64,000 bases of DNA from positions 677,880-741,879 of the forward strand of contig NW_006920878.1 in NCBI RefSeq assembly GCF_000417875.1, given 5' to 3'. The stretch comes from Pseudozyma flocculosa PF-1 (taxonomy: Eukaryota > Basidiomycota > Ustilaginomycetes > Ustilaginales > Ustilaginaceae). The notes under the pieces were generated by a model. That model was not told the origin of the DNA. It made no database searches and saw only the letters and a list, made by a program, of their open reading frames with translations. A program made the translations under genes and the position numbers. Below, in pieces: positions 34,859 to 45,730 of this stretch (positions are counted from its first letter, which is position 1; each line of letters starts with the position of its first letter).

Positions 34859-34882
34859 TGTGTGTGTGTGTGTGTGTGTGTG
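34859..34882. repeat. TG dinucleotide repeat
   Basis: Twelve TG units followed directly by ACACAC, so the 3' end can pair with the repeat as a short hairpin. Confidence 0.9.
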
Positions 34883-35282
34883 ACACACGGCCGCCACCGT
34901 CTGACTGCTGCGTCGGCTGGAACCGGTGGCGAGGCCATCGCCCGCTTTTAGCACCACCACCTCCGTCGTCGCCGCCGCCGCCGCCCACGGTGTCTCGCGC
35001 CCGCCAAGACGCTGAGCTCCCGGTCCCCGTCGACCTCGGGCATCGGGATGCTGGCTCGCCAGCAACGAACGCCGCAGGTCCGTCCAGCGGGCGCAAGCAC
35101 GATCTTGCCCGATGATGGCGCGGTGGCAAATGTGTGCGGCAATGTCCCCCGCTCTAGCTTCACCTGGCAGCCTGGGCACGCCGCGGCTGTGCTGCGCCAC
35201 TCTGCCTGTCTGATCTTGGCGGCCGCGCTGGATATGATCGTCGCACCGCTTGGCCCTGTTCTGACCTTCTCTTTGATCAAAG

Positions 35283-35309
35283 ATGATCTGATCTGATCTG
35301 ATCTGATCT
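35283..35309. repeat. TGATC pentanucleotide repeat
   Basis: Five tandem TGATC units preceded by TTGATCAAAGA. The unit contains GATC. Confidence 0.85.
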
Positions 35310-36594
35310 CGGCGGCGCCTGTATACCGTCCGTGCGTGCCCGTCGCTGCCTGTTCGGCAGAAGCCGGCCCGCCAAGGGGCCTAAGCTGCCTGCGGGTCCC
35401 GCACGTTTGGCTGGCGACGCATGCACTGCTGCACTTTGCTCGGTGCAGACGGCTGCGCCGGTTTCCATCCGAGACCTGGCTTGCATCGGGCTTGGAAGCG
35501 GCGCAGCGCATCTTAACCTCTTTCTGTAGGTCGTGGGTGGGCACCAACCGCGGTGGCCGTGGGCCGAGGCCTCGGTTGCCTTTTGCCTCGAGACGGGGCC
35601 GGGGCAGCGAAGGCGTCGTTGTTTGTGTGGCACACGATCCAGCTTCTCTTCGGAGATTTGCAGCCGCCGCTGCCTGACGTTACTCGACGTTGGCGCAGCG
35701 CTCCCAGAAGTGCGGCCTCCCCCGCTCGCCTGCCACGCCCTGCGCCCCGTCGTGGCAGAGGGCCAGGCTGCGCCATCTGCCGGTCCAGCGTGTCCCGAAG
35801 CGCTCCTCGCTGATCCTGGTCAACGCTCTGTCGGCTTCAAGGAAAGAGGAGGCCGCGACCGAACATGTCCCTTTCCCCCATTGTGTTGTCAATCCGCCAT
35901 GCATGCGACCGAGCCAATTCCCACGGGCAGCGTGGCGACCTGCGCAACGTCGTCCACAAGGCAGGCCGAGCAACGATCTTGTCGACATCTGATTCGTTAC
36001 CGTCGACGACCGAAAAAGTGTGTGCTCAATGGAATCGCCGGCGGCAGCGGCGGATGTTGCTGGACCGCTTGCTGGTCAAGTCGCGTGTTCTTCCTGCCCA
36101 CGAATGAGGCGGGGATTGGACCAAGCTAGAATCAACGCAAACCATGTTCCTCCGGGCCCTAGTTACAGGAATCCCGCATGGCCCGGCTTGCCGGCTCGAC
36201 CGGGCTTTTGGGTAGCGAGAGGCGACGCGCGCGTCTCAGTCGACACCGTCACCTTCCCTTTACCTCTCAGTCGTTCTGGGCACCTACACTGCTCTGGCTC
36301 CAGCCTCGCACTGGCAGAATCCTGCTGACCTTGCTCCTAGCCAGAATCGACGGTCAATCATCCACAGCGCGGCAGCTGGCTGCAACGAGCTTCGTTATGG
36401 GATGACATCTAAAGTGGTATCGCAAATCAAACAGACGGCAATGGATGCTGGCATGGGGCGGGAAATCCACCCCAGCCGACGAGAAGACGAAAGTGGAGCG
36501 ATGCTCGAATGCGAGCGAAGATATGGAACAGCAGGACCGGGCACGTCATGGCCAAGGTTGACACGACCGACGCGCGCACGGCAACCCAGCTCCT

Positions 36595-37797
36595 TCAGAG
36601 GCCGTTCTGCGAGATGAATTCGATGATCTTCTCGGCGATCATGGGCTGGGCGTAGTGGGCGGTGATGCCGTGGCCGACGTTTTCGGCAATGAAGGACGAA
36701 AACTTGGAGGCGGCCGGGTAGAACTGCTTGACGCCCGAGGGGATGTCGGTGCCGTCGGGACCGCCCCAGCAGTTCGAGGAGCAGAAGATAAAGTCCTTTG
36801 CGCCGTTGACGACCTGGACGGGCTTGTTAAAGTTGGGGGCGGGCCCGCCGACGAGGCCGATGGTGAAGAGGGATCCGAGCGTGACGGCCTGCTCGGTGGA
36901 CCGGGCCAGCTTGAAGGCCTGCTCAGAGTAGTACGGGGGGTAGAAGAAGCCGCGGACGTCGGAGGCCTCGGAGCCCGAGGCGAGCCAGGTGCGCGGCTTG
37001 GACGCGAGGTGCGGCAGGACGTCGGCGGCGACCGAATACGAGGCGGCGTTGAGGTATCCGGGCAGGTTGGTCACGTTGTTGGTGTATCCCGTGAGGATGG
37101 CCGCGTCGAGCAGCTCGGGCCTGGTGGCGGTGATGGCCTGGGTCTGGACTGAGCCGTAAGAGTGGCCGACGCCGACGACCTTGGGGTGCTTTTTGCCGCC
37201 GACGTTGGTCGTGTCGCGCAGCTGGCGCAGCACCTCGGCGAGGATGGCGACCTCGGTGGGCGCCTGCGTCTCGTCGAAGCCGTTGCTCGGCGTCTGCGAC
37301 TTGCCCGTCCCCAGCCGGTCGTAGCGGAAGGTCGAGTAGCCGTGCGAGGCGGCGTGCTTGACAAAGCTGTACTCGGGCGACAGCGTAAAGTCCCAGTAGC
37401 TGGCGTCGAAGCCGATGCCGTGGACGAGGTTGATGAGCGCGCTGCCCTCCTTGGCGCCGCGCCTCGGCGTGCAGTAGTAGCCCTGGATGCTGTACGTCTT
37501 CTTGTTCTGCACCGTATCGCCCTTGAGGTGCGCCGAGGTGTAGTTGGCCTGGGCTGTGGCGAACTCGGTCATCTGCGCCGTGGCGTACGAAGTGTTCGAG
37601 TACTGCTGGACGACGTCGGTGAACTTCTGGTTCTTGGCGTCGATGGGGACGCGCAGCTTGACCGGCTGGCACTGGGCGTTGCCGAGACCGTACGGGCCGG
37701 CGACCGGGGCCGCATTGTCGCGCGGCTCGATCGAGATCGACGCTGCCGAGGCGAGGCTGAGCGCCGAGAGGGCAAGGGGGAGGAGGTTGACGAGCAT
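36595..37797 (-). CDS. secreted alpha/beta hydrolase
   Basis: Single exon, 400 aa from the ATG at 37797; the frame is open four codons further up but without ATG. The signal peptide is NLLPLALSALSLASAAS. The fold shows an oxyanion-type LVHGIGFDASYWDF, the nucleophile elbow GVGHSYGS (Ser within G-H-S-Y-G), a candidate acid in NGAKDFIFC and the catalytic His in ENVGHGITAHY. Three or more sequons (NTS, NYT, NVT) suggest N-glycosylation. Likely an extracellular or vacuolar esterase/lipase-like hydrolase; the substrate is not predictable. A TATA-like element lies about 115 nt upstream, which suits an inducible secreted enzyme. Confidence 0.88.
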   Translation of the reverse strand: MLVNLLPLALSALSLASAASISIEPRDNAAPVAGPYGLGNAQCQPVKLRVPIDAKNQKFTDVVQQYSNTSYATAQMTEFATAQANYTSAHLKGDTVQNKKTYSIQGYYCTPRRGAKEGSALINLVHGIGFDASYWDFTLSPEYSFVKHAASHGYSTFRYDRLGTGKSQTPSNGFDETQAPTEVAILAEVLRQLRDTTNVGGKKHPKVVGVGHSYGSVQTQAITATRPELLDAAILTGYTNNVTNLPGYLNAASYSVAADVLPHLASKPRTWLASGSEASDVRGFFYPPYYSEQAFKLARSTEQAVTLGSLFTIGLVGGPAPNFNKPVQVVNGAKDFIFCSSNCWGGPDGTDIPSGVKQFYPAASKFSSFIAENVGHGITAHYAQPMIAEKIIEFISQNGL

Positions 37798-37908
37798 CCT
37801 AGGCGTCAAGAGAGGGGAAGGACGAGGGGTCGCGTGAGGGTGGACGGCGAGCAGGAGAGGCGTGGGGATGGGGGATGGGCCTGGCCAAGACTAACGGCCT
37901 TTCCCCCG

Positions 37909-37922
37909 CTCTATATGTATGG
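37909..37922 (-). promoter_or_regulatory. TATA-like element of the secreted hydrolase
   Basis: On the minus strand this reads CCATACATATAGAG, about 115 nt upstream of the start codon at 37797, in an otherwise GC-rich promoter. Position and sequence fit a TATA box; no experimental support. Confidence 0.45.
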
Positions 37923-40496
37923 CCCGCCCATCGTCGAAGGTGGTCCCTCTGCCGATGAGGGGCTCCTTGGGGTCGTGGACATAAAGGGTGGGACCAAGGC
38001 TGCCTGTCGCCGGGTTCTCGAAGCGCGGCGGGAAGAAGATGGGTGCGGGAAGCAGGCGGATCGGCGTGCCGCCTAAGCCCGTTTGAGGGGACGTCGGTCG
38101 GATGGACGGCGCCGAGCAATCAATCAACCAATCTTGCCTGCTCTGGCCGGCAGCTTACGACATGCGGTGGGCACGGCGCCGTAGCGGTACCTGCCTGGCA
38201 TGCTTGGCCGTCATTCTCGGAAGGGATGAGGGATGGGGGAGGTCAGTGTCAAGGTCTAAGCAAAGCGAGACGCCGAAACAAGCAGAGGCAGATGCCGTCG
38301 AGCCCAGGGGGTTGTGTGCGCCGAGGCGATCCTACTCTGTAGCACAGCGACCAGGACTCTCAGGGTCTAGGTCGCACCCACACCCTGCCGCTATGACGAC
38401 CGCCTGACGTCCGCCGCGGACAACCCGCCTGAAGGACCTCGTCGTCGTCGTCCTTGGCTCCCCTCTCTTGTCTGCCGCACCTATGTACAGGGACGTGCCG
38501 GTTGATCGACCTGCTTTCTCTCTCTTTCTCTCACGACTCGGACGCATTGCATCCGCGCTACGAGCGGACCATTGACCCGCCAGCAACGACGCCGCTGCTT
38601 CCTCTTTTCTTCCACGCTAACGTATGTGGGCGGGCGCGCACACGCGGTGCCTGCGCTCTACTGCCACTGCCAGTCCGACAGCGCGCAGTATGAGAGACGG
38701 ATCTCGGTGGCCGAAGCCGAGAAGAAGGCGAAGGCGGTGTGGCCAAAGGTCTGGAGGGCGACGACGCCGAACCTCGCCTCGGCCCGTACCTGGCCTGGCC
38801 AGCAGAGAGCCGGGTGGGTGGGTGGGCGGGAAGAGGCGGTGGCGTTTTCACGGCGGACGACGTCGATCCTGATGCTGTTGTCGTCGTTTGTCTTGTTCGC
38901 ACAGCTGCAAGCCACTTTCATGGTCCCGGGGGCAAGCCACACGGACTCATCGATGGCATTCATGGGCAGGTACACTAGTAGCATGACTACGGGCCAATTC
39001 ATGGACCCACGTAGCTGCGCCAGCGGAAGAGATTGCGGCGGCGGCGGGGGCGGCGGCGACGCTACGTCGGTGGTGGGTGAGGAAGTCGGCGTTTGCGGTC
39101 TTTGAGGCGGCCTTGCTGTCATGCTGGTGCTGCGAGGGTGTGAGAGGAACGCCCGAGCGAGCGAGCCATGAGATGACGGGTGCCCTGGGCCGACCGCGTA
39201 CCGTCTTTGTCCTCGTGGACGCACCTATAGTGCTGTACCTGGACTGTGCGTCGGTGCGCTTGATGGTGTGTGAAAGGCTGCCAGGTGGTCGACGCGCAGA
39301 GCATGGTGGCCGCTTGCAAAGGCAGGATGTTTGTACGCCAACGCCCTTGCAACGATGCCGACGATGGTTCAGCGGGATGAAGGCTCGATGAGGCACTACT
39401 TGATGCTGGCCAGTTTCAGGCAGGCGGCAGGCGAGCGGGCTGGCGGACAGGGTGGGCGTTGCTCATGCTGGGGCGTGAGAGACGCCGAAAGGGCGCGCAG
39501 GATGAACCTTGTTTTCGTCGAGCACGGCCTGGCCTGGTCTGGCCAGACAGCGCACCAAGGGCTCATGGTCGCGGACAGAAGAGCATCATCTTCGCCTGAT
39601 TCGGAGGCGGCAGACATGTACATGTACGGCCGAAGGTATGGGAAATTCGATGATAGCCATCGTGGCATCATGCTCATGGGTCGAGGCGTGGTCGGCCCTC
39701 CGCGAATCGATGGGCGAGGGGCGGTCGGTCGGGTGGCTGGCTGGCTGCCCGTCGCTGCTTGTTCGACAGCCAAATGCCGTCGACGACGTGTGGACCTCGC
39801 CGCCTGTCCTGCTCGCCCCCCGCCCATCCTAGCCAGCGGCGATACCGTACGAGGCCAGGATCGACGCTCTCCACCTGCTCCTTCGCCAACCTAACCCTCT
39901 CGATCCGCATCCAAGACGATTCAATCGACACGGTACGGTCTCGAGCGTAGGTCCAGACCCTGCTCTGTCTCTCGCTACGCAACTCCATGGAAGGCGAGAC
40001 GCGCCAGGCCCTCAACGACAGAGGGAGGTCGCCTCCGAGACGACGATGGAAGGGGTAGAACCACAGATACGTGCGTGTGAGCAAGCCCGGTGGCATCCTC
40101 TGTGATGGCCTCGGCAAACATCTCTGGCCGGCTTCCGATCGACGGCGATCCAGTCGTATCAGAGTCACAGGCAGGATTGCGACCCACCGGGGATCCTCCG
40201 GCCCTCGTGCCTTCCCACGTACGGTATCGTGCCCAGCCCCAGCCGGTACCTTCAAATCCCTGATCTCCAGCCACTGCAGCCCTGGCCGCCTGCTCAACCT
40301 ACTCTTCACAGAGGGTACTGTAGCTGGTAGAGTGGCCAAAGAATGGGGGAAGATGCGTATGAGATCATCGATCCTATCCGACCGACCTAAAACGTGGTCC
40401 AAGACCCTAGGCTTTTCCCGCTGCACAGTCTGAGACACGATCTCGCAAAGCCGGGGCCGACAGAGTGTGGTGTGGTGCAAGCATCGCGAGCGACAT

Positions 40497-40498
40497 TG

Positions 40499-40530
<32 letters not shown>

Positions 40531-40552
40531 GTCGTCGTTGTCGTCGTCGTCA
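40497..40552. repeat. TCG trinucleotide tract
   Basis: Roughly 18 TCG/TTG units just past the BDP1 stop codon (minus strand), probably in its 3' UTR or just downstream. Confidence 0.85.
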
Positions 40553-40659
40553 TTGCAGTTCCCGTCGCGCCGACATGGGAATGATTGTCGACGGCTGCCT
40601 AGCTGGACCTCTCGCATCGCGGCAGCGGAGACCTGGTCGACCACCCGCTCTATCCCGGC

Positions 40660-43600
40660 TCAGGCATCGCCCACAATCTCCTCGACTTCCATCCTCTCGG
40701 TGGGCGCCTCGCTGCCGCGTAGCTCCGAGGCGCGATGCTTGCGCTCGCGCTCCATGGCCGCAGCCGTCGATGCATCCGAGCGGCTCATTCGCCTCGAACC
40801 GCCCGCTCCAGAACCTCCACCGCCGCCGCCACTCGTCGCATGGCTGCTCGCCACCGAGTTGCCCCGCACCCGACCGCTCTTCTGCGAGCCGGCTCCGATC
40901 GACGGCGGTCTGGCAGCGGCCTCGTCCGCAGCTGCTGGCGGCGGCGGCATCGCTTCGGCCGGCGCCGCCTGCGATAGCGACGGCTTGCGCGAAGTCTTGC
41001 GCCGCTTGCCGCTCAAGCCACCCTTGCGACCGATGCGCTTGCGCGTGACCGTCTCGGTGCCGTCATCGTCAATCTCAATCACCTCCTCGTACTCCCAGTC
41101 GTCGTCGTCGTCGTCGTCGTCGTTGTTTCCGCGTCCAGTGCGAGAGCCGCTCTCCGGCGCGGTACCCTCGCGCTTCTTGACGTTGGCAGCAGCCTCGTCG
41201 GCCTCGAGCGCCGCCGCCCAGTCTCCCAGCGTCGCCGAGATCTCGGGCATGGGGCCCGAAAAGTCAATGTTGGCCGCCTGGGCATAGGCGTCGATGTCGA
41301 TCGCGAGCCGGTTGTTGAGCGCATCGTCGATCTTCTTTGGGTTCGCCCGCTCCTCGATGTTCCACTTCTTCTTGATCATGCCGCGGTCCCGTCCGGGGAA
41401 CAGGCGGGAGATCATCTCAAAGTCGGTGCCCCACTGGCGGATGGCCTGCAGCGCCACAGGCGGCGGTCGGCGGAGGGGAAACGCGAGCAGGATCGACACG
41501 TTAGCCGAGCTCAGGACAGGCGCGGGCGTCGCAGGGCCCCGCCGCAGCACGCAACTCACCCAGTAGAACTTGGCGTTGTCGTCGTCCGACCACCTCTTGT
41601 ACCGCCCAAACGCCTTGCCACGCGTCGCGCTGTTGACGAAGCGGTCTCCCTCGCGCTCATCAACGACCTCCATGCCCTCGCGGTCCTCTTCGCCGTTGCC
41701 GTAGTTGGCAAACAGACTGGTCTCGTCGACAACAATCTTGCCGTCGACGATGCGCGTCTGCACCGCAAAGCGGTTCTCGGTAAACGAGTGCTCGGTCCCG
41801 GCCACCGAGGGCGCCCGACGAGCCGAGCGACGCGAGCTGCCCGACGGCCCTGCGCCGCTCGCCCCGTCGCCCTCCTCATCGTCGTCATCGTCGTCGTCGT
41901 CATCCACTTCTTCCTCGCCTTCGATAATCTCGTTGCCGTTGCTGCGTTTGCCACCGCCGTCGGCGTCGGCATTCGAGGAGCCGCTTGGCCCGCCCATGCC
42001 AAAGGTGGGCGCGGCGAACGAGGTGCCAGAGATGCCGAGCCTCTTGCGCTCCTCGAGCTGCTCCGCGGCCTCCTTGAGGGCGGTCTTGCGCTCCTCGGCC
42101 TGGCGTCGCCGCACCCGCTCGAGCTCAAAGGTCCTCGGACCGGCCCGTCCACGCTTCAGGTCGGGCACCGAGAGGTCGCTCATCGAGGTGCTCGAGGCAT
42201 CGAGGCGGCTGCTCGGGAGGCCCGGCCCTTCGGTCTCGATCTGCTCAAAGTACTCGCGCTCGTCGTCGGAGATGGTGCGCGCCTTGCGAGAGCCTGACCG
42301 GCCGCCTGACTTTGCCTTCCGGCGCCGCACCCGGTTGCCCTCGTCATCGACCTCGCTCGTCGTCTCCCAGCCGCTCTCGTCGCTCTCGCCCATCTCGACG
42401 CCGTTGGGGTGGGCCTGGCTCCACTCGGCCAACTTGAGCTCGTACTCCTTTCTCGCCTCGGTCGCCTTGTCCTCCCACTGCTTCCTGTCCTCGGCGCCGA
42501 GGCGACGCCACTCTTCGGCCAAGAGCGCGGTCGCCTGCGTCAGGGGCGTGCTCGACAGCTCGTCTCGTCGCTGCTGCCTCATCGCACCCATGAAGAGAAG
42601 GTAGGCGCTTTGCGGCCTGCGTGGCTTGCCGGACGCCTCTTCGGCGCGTTTGAGGCGTCGCTTCTGCCGGCTGGCGGCCCGCTTTGCGGCTCTCGCTTTC
42701 CGGACCTCGTCTGGCTCTTCTTCCTCTTCCGAGCTATCGTCGTCGTCGTCGTCGTCGAAGTCATTGCCTGAGCCAGAGTCATCGTCGTCGTCGGCCTCGG
42801 CGGCAGCTGCTGTCGCGGTCGCCTTTCGCTGCTGCTGGGACGCCGTCTTTCGGCGCGGTCGCGAAGGCTCAGGTGCGTCGTCCACCACGCGACCTTTGCC
42901 CTTGGCATTGGCCGCGGATCCGCCCAAGCTCCCAGTCTCTGCCTGCTCTGGTCGATCGGCCGGCACCCTTGCCTTGTCGGCTGGCTGGGACCTGACCGGC
43001 TGGGATGTGGTTACCTCTGCCCCGCTACCTGCAACGGCACTTCTGGCTGCTTCTCCGGTGCCACCTGCGGCGGGACCGTCACGTTCTGTGCCAGCAGCAG
43101 ACGGAATCGAGGAGGCGGCCATCACCGATTCGCGCCGTTCGCGCGTGGCCGCCGCCGATGGGGGTGGCATCTCGCCGGCATTGCGCGTCGAAAATGACTG
43201 TTTGTCTGCGGTAGACGACGGCCCAACAGCGGCAAGGGCCGCAGATCCGTCTGCAGAAGCATCGCTGTCGACGGCTCGGCGGTTGGAGCCCACGCTGATC
43301 GAAAAGGGCTTCTTCTTTGGCGGAGCGGCGGCGGTGGCGGCGGTGGCGGCGGTGGTCGAGGTGGAGGCAGCTGGCGCTGCGGTGCCAACATAGCCTCCGA
43401 GATCGCCGGCAGGGAGCGGAGGGATGGAGGGGGTGCGAAGGCGACTGCCAGAGGGGCTCGGCGTGACCGAGGTTCGGGAGCCCGGAGCCTGACGGGAGAT
43501 CGCTGGCCTCTGGAACGGCGTATGGTTCGATGCGGATGGCCCAAGCGAGGGAGATGAGGCATTCGAAGCGCGTCCGGGGACAATGATCCTCGACGGCGAT

Positions 43601-43908
43601 GGAGCGACGGCAAAGCTCTTACCACCAGACGAGAGAGGGCGAGGGCCTCCGATTGGCGGAGGCTGGTTGGGTCTGAGCGAGGGCGACGACTGGATAGAGG
43701 ATGCGGTCGCCCTCAGCACAGGAGAAGGCGAGGCTGCAGCGAGGGATGGACGCCTGGGTGCGGCGACGGCTGGCGAAGCGCCGGCAGCCGCTGCGGACGG
43801 TGCCGGCGGTGCTGGTGTGGATGTGCCGGCAGCGGCGGCGCCGGCAGTACGCCTCGGGACGATTGAGGGCTTGAAGCGGGTGCCGCCCTTTTCGATTCTC
43901 TGCGACAT
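40660..43908 (-). CDS. BDP1: TFIIIB subunit Bdp1 (B'') with an additional HMG box
   Basis: Two exons, 43908-41560 and 41445-40660, 1,044 aa; the 114-nt intron (GTGAGT...CAG) is frame-preserving and stop-free. Splicing joins RWSDDDNAKFYW to AIRQWGTDFEMISRLFPGRD, restoring the extended SANT domain of Bdp1 (about residues 765-825). This domain places TFIIIB on TBP-Brf1-DNA for RNA polymerase III initiation. Upstream is the typical short block RIVDGKIVVDETSLF. Unusual is a complete HMG-box-like segment at about residues 424-495, starting KPRRPQSAYLLFMGAMR and ending with KEYELKLAEW. An HMG box is not part of yeast or human Bdp1 as I know them. The N-terminal third is Ala/Pro/Ser-rich; Asp/Glu runs flank both domains. 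A TATA-like CTATATCC lies about 80 nt upstream. Confidence 0.93.
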   Translation of the reverse strand: MSQRIEKGGTRFKPSIVPRRTAGAAAAGTSTPAPPAPSAAAAGASPAVAAPRRPSLAAASPSPVLRATASSIQSSPSLRPNQPPPIGGPRPLSSGGKSFAVAPSPSRIIVPGRASNASSPSLGPSASNHTPFQRPAISRQAPGSRTSVTPSPSGSRLRTPSIPPLPAGDLGGYVGTAAPAASTSTTAATAATAAAPPKKKPFSISVGSNRRAVDSDASADGSAALAAVGPSSTADKQSFSTRNAGEMPPPSAAATRERRESVMAASSIPSAAGTERDGPAAGGTGEAARSAVAGSGAEVTTSQPVRSQPADKARVPADRPEQAETGSLGGSAANAKGKGRVVDDAPEPSRPRRKTASQQQRKATATAAAAEADDDDDSGSGNDFDDDDDDDSSEEEEEPDEVRKARAAKRAASRQKRRLKRAEEASGKPRRPQSAYLLFMGAMRQQRRDELSSTPLTQATALLAEEWRRLGAEDRKQWEDKATEARKEYELKLAEWSQAHPNGVEMGESDESGWETTSEVDDEGNRVRRRKAKSGGRSGSRKARTISDDEREYFEQIETEGPGLPSSRLDASSTSMSDLSVPDLKRGRAGPRTFELERVRRRQAEERKTALKEAAEQLEERKRLGISGTSFAAPTFGMGGPSGSSNADADGGGKRSNGNEIIEGEEEVDDDDDDDDDEEGDGASGAGPSGSSRRSARRAPSVAGTEHSFTENRFAVQTRIVDGKIVVDETSLFANYGNGEEDREGMEVVDEREGDRFVNSATRGKAFGRYKRWSDDDNAKFYWVSCVLRRGPATPAPVLSSANVSILLAFPLRRPPPVALQAIRQWGTDFEMISRLFPGRDRGMIKKKWNIEERANPKKIDDALNNRLAIDIDAYAQAANIDFSGPMPEISATLGDWAAALEADEAAANVKKREGTAPESGSRTGRGNNDDDDDDDDWEYEEVIEIDDDGTETVTRKRIGRKGGLSGKRRKTSRKPSLSQAAPAEAMPPPPAAADEAAARPPSIGAGSQKSGRVRGNSVASSHATSGGGGGGSGAGGSRRMSRSDASTAAAMERERKHRASELRGSEAPTERMEVEEIVGDA

Positions 43909-44505
43909 GGCGGGTCAGAGGCGATGGCGGTAGGATGACACGTGAGGTGGTGCGCTCCTTGCCGACGATGTGTGGCTCGATAGCAGCGGATATAGGAGTG
44001 GAGAAGGCCTATGTGGCTGGGGCGCTAGGGCATGGTCCGAGGCGCGATGGGCGAGTGCTGTTCAAGGGTGGGAGCTGAGGTCAAGAACTGCTTGCCCGTG
44101 CTGCGTCTCTGTGGGTATACGTGAGTGTAGGGTCGACGGTCGGGATGGCAGGCACTAAGAAGGTAGGTGGCGTGGCGGGAGCGAGGCGGTGGTGGTGGTG
44201 GCCGGCAGCCAGCCCTCGGGGGCCATCCGGGCAAAGGCCTGCATGCAGGGAGGGACACGGCTGTCGGGCTGTCGGGCAGTTGGCGTCGACTTTTTAGAGG
44301 GCGGCGGCCAGCCTGCCCGAGTCCCAGGCCCGCGCCCAAATGAGCGGCTCCGAGATTGGCCCCGAGGCCCGGACCCTCCTGCAGGAAGAACGGCGAGCAC
44401 TCGTGCGTCGCGGCCCTCCATCCTCTCCACCGCCTCCTCCTCCTCCTCCTCCATCCCTCGCACTGGGATCGCCATCCTTGACCCTTCCCCGCGCGCACCC
44501 TCGCC
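43909..44505. other. divergent promoter region BDP1 / U1A-like gene
   Basis: 597 nt between two start codons facing away from each other. It contains a TATA-like CCTATATCC on the minus strand near 43989 (BDP1 side) and a (CCT)n stretch at about 44430-44452 in the presumed leader of the RNA-binding protein. Confidence 0.5.
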
Positions 44506-45730
44506 ATGTCTGCAACGCCCTCTTCCACGCCGGCATCGCTGCCCGCACCAGCCCCGACAGGCGCCGCGCAAGACGTGCAGATGGGCGATGCTACCGCCGA
44601 CGCCGAGTCGCAGCCCCTCCCATCGGACGCCAACAAGACCCTCTACCTCAACAACCTCAACGAAAAGGTCAAGCTGCCCATCATGAAGGAGACTCTCCAG
44701 AACCTCTTCACAAACTACGGAAAGGTCCTCTCGGTCGTCGCCCACGACAACCACCGCATGCGCGGCCAGGCCTTTGTCGTCCTCGAGGACGAGAGAATCG
44801 CAGACAAGGCCAGGAGAGAGGTGCACAACTTCCCCCTCTACGGCAAGCCAATCCAGGTCAATTTTGCCAGGACAAAGAGCGACGCAGCGGTCCTCAAGGA
44901 GACGGGCGGCTCGCAGGAGATGGACGAGTTCAAGCAGCACAAGCAAGCCCGGCTCGAGCGCAAGAAGATTTCGCGACGAGACAACCCGCTCAGGAGAAAG
45001 GAGCTCGAAAAGAAGATCCGCGCAAAGAAAGGTGAGCAGGCACGATCCCGATTCGCTGCTGCCCGTGGTACGCTCATTCGCTCATATTTCGTCCGCGCCC
45101 TCCTCTGACTTATCTGTCGCTCCTCGGTCGCGTGCTCTGCCTTTCACTCTCGCTCTTCGTCTTGTTTTCCACTCACAGCTGCTGCCGGAGAGCTCGACGA
45201 CGAGACGATGGAGGCCGCCGCCGGGCCCTCGGCTGCGCGCCGGCCCGGTCAGGAGATGCCAGACGAGTACCTGCCGCCCAACAAGACCCTCTTCCTGCAA
45301 AACATCCCCGACGGCGTTGGCAAGGGCGAGCTCGAGTCGCTCTTCTCCGGGTGCGTACATCTTGAAGCGGCAACGAGGTCCTGTTGTCCACCTTCAAAGT
45401 GCGTTTCCGGCACCTCTGGGCTCATCGCTGACAGATCCGCCCACCTTGCCCCATCCTGCCCTGCGACCGACAGCTACTCGGGCTACACCGACATCCAGAC
45501 GATCCCGGGCAAGGCGTCGATTGCCTTTGTCGAGTACGCCGACATCCCATCGAGCGTGGCCGCGCGCAGCGCTCTCAACGGCTACAACTTTGGCGCAGGC
45601 GACAAGCTCAAGGTGCGTCTGCGCAAGGGCAGGGCATCAGCGATCCGGCACACGACTGACGCCTCCGTCCTTTTTTCGACCCTCGACGTCGCCGCTGCTG
45701 CCATCACAGATCACGTTTGCGCGCGCATAG
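44506..45730 (+). CDS. U1A/U2B''-type spliceosomal RNA-binding protein (two RRMs)
   Basis: Four exons, 44506-45031, 45179-45350, 45474-45612 and 45710-45730, giving 285 aa (human U1A 282). RRM1: RNP2 LYLNNLNEKV, RNP1 RGQAFVVLED, the NNLNEK signature of the SNF/U1A/U2B'' family. RRM2: RNP2 LFLQNIPDG and, after splicing across GG|C, the LFSGYSGYTDI and KASIAFVEYAD blocks. The last exon encodes only ITFARA plus stop, matching the C-terminal beta strand of U1A (ISFAKK). Intron donors are GTGAGC, GTGCGT, GTGCGT. Expected role: binding U1 snRNA stem-loop II and/or U2 stem-loop IV in the nucleus. Which of the two cannot be decided; no second paralogue is in the window. Confidence 0.93.

Larger units (their letters stand above)
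32472..36594. other. 4.1-kb gene-poor region with many short repeats
   Basis: No supported gene. It contains a GGCA/GGCG tract (33919-33986), CTTG/CTGC runs (34728-34752), a (TG)12 run followed by ACACAC (34859-34888), a TGATC run (35283-35309), and CAGGCTAGG at 34556-34564. Open frames here are short, overlapping and of low-complexity composition. The promoter of the 1,338-aa gene should lie in the first few hundred bases. Confidence 0.55.
37798..40659. other. 2.9-kb intergenic region, no gene seen
   Basis: Between the hydrolase promoter and the 3' end of BDP1. It holds a (TCG)n tract at 40497-40552. A 268-codon open frame on the minus strand (39674-40480) has no recognisable domain, an Arg-rich shadow-like composition and no homologous-looking motif, so I leave it out. 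Confidence 0.5.

Noticed and set aside
39674..40480. 268-codon minus-strand frame as a gene
   Set aside because: No domain, Arg/Pro-rich shadow-like composition, several overlapping frames of similar quality.
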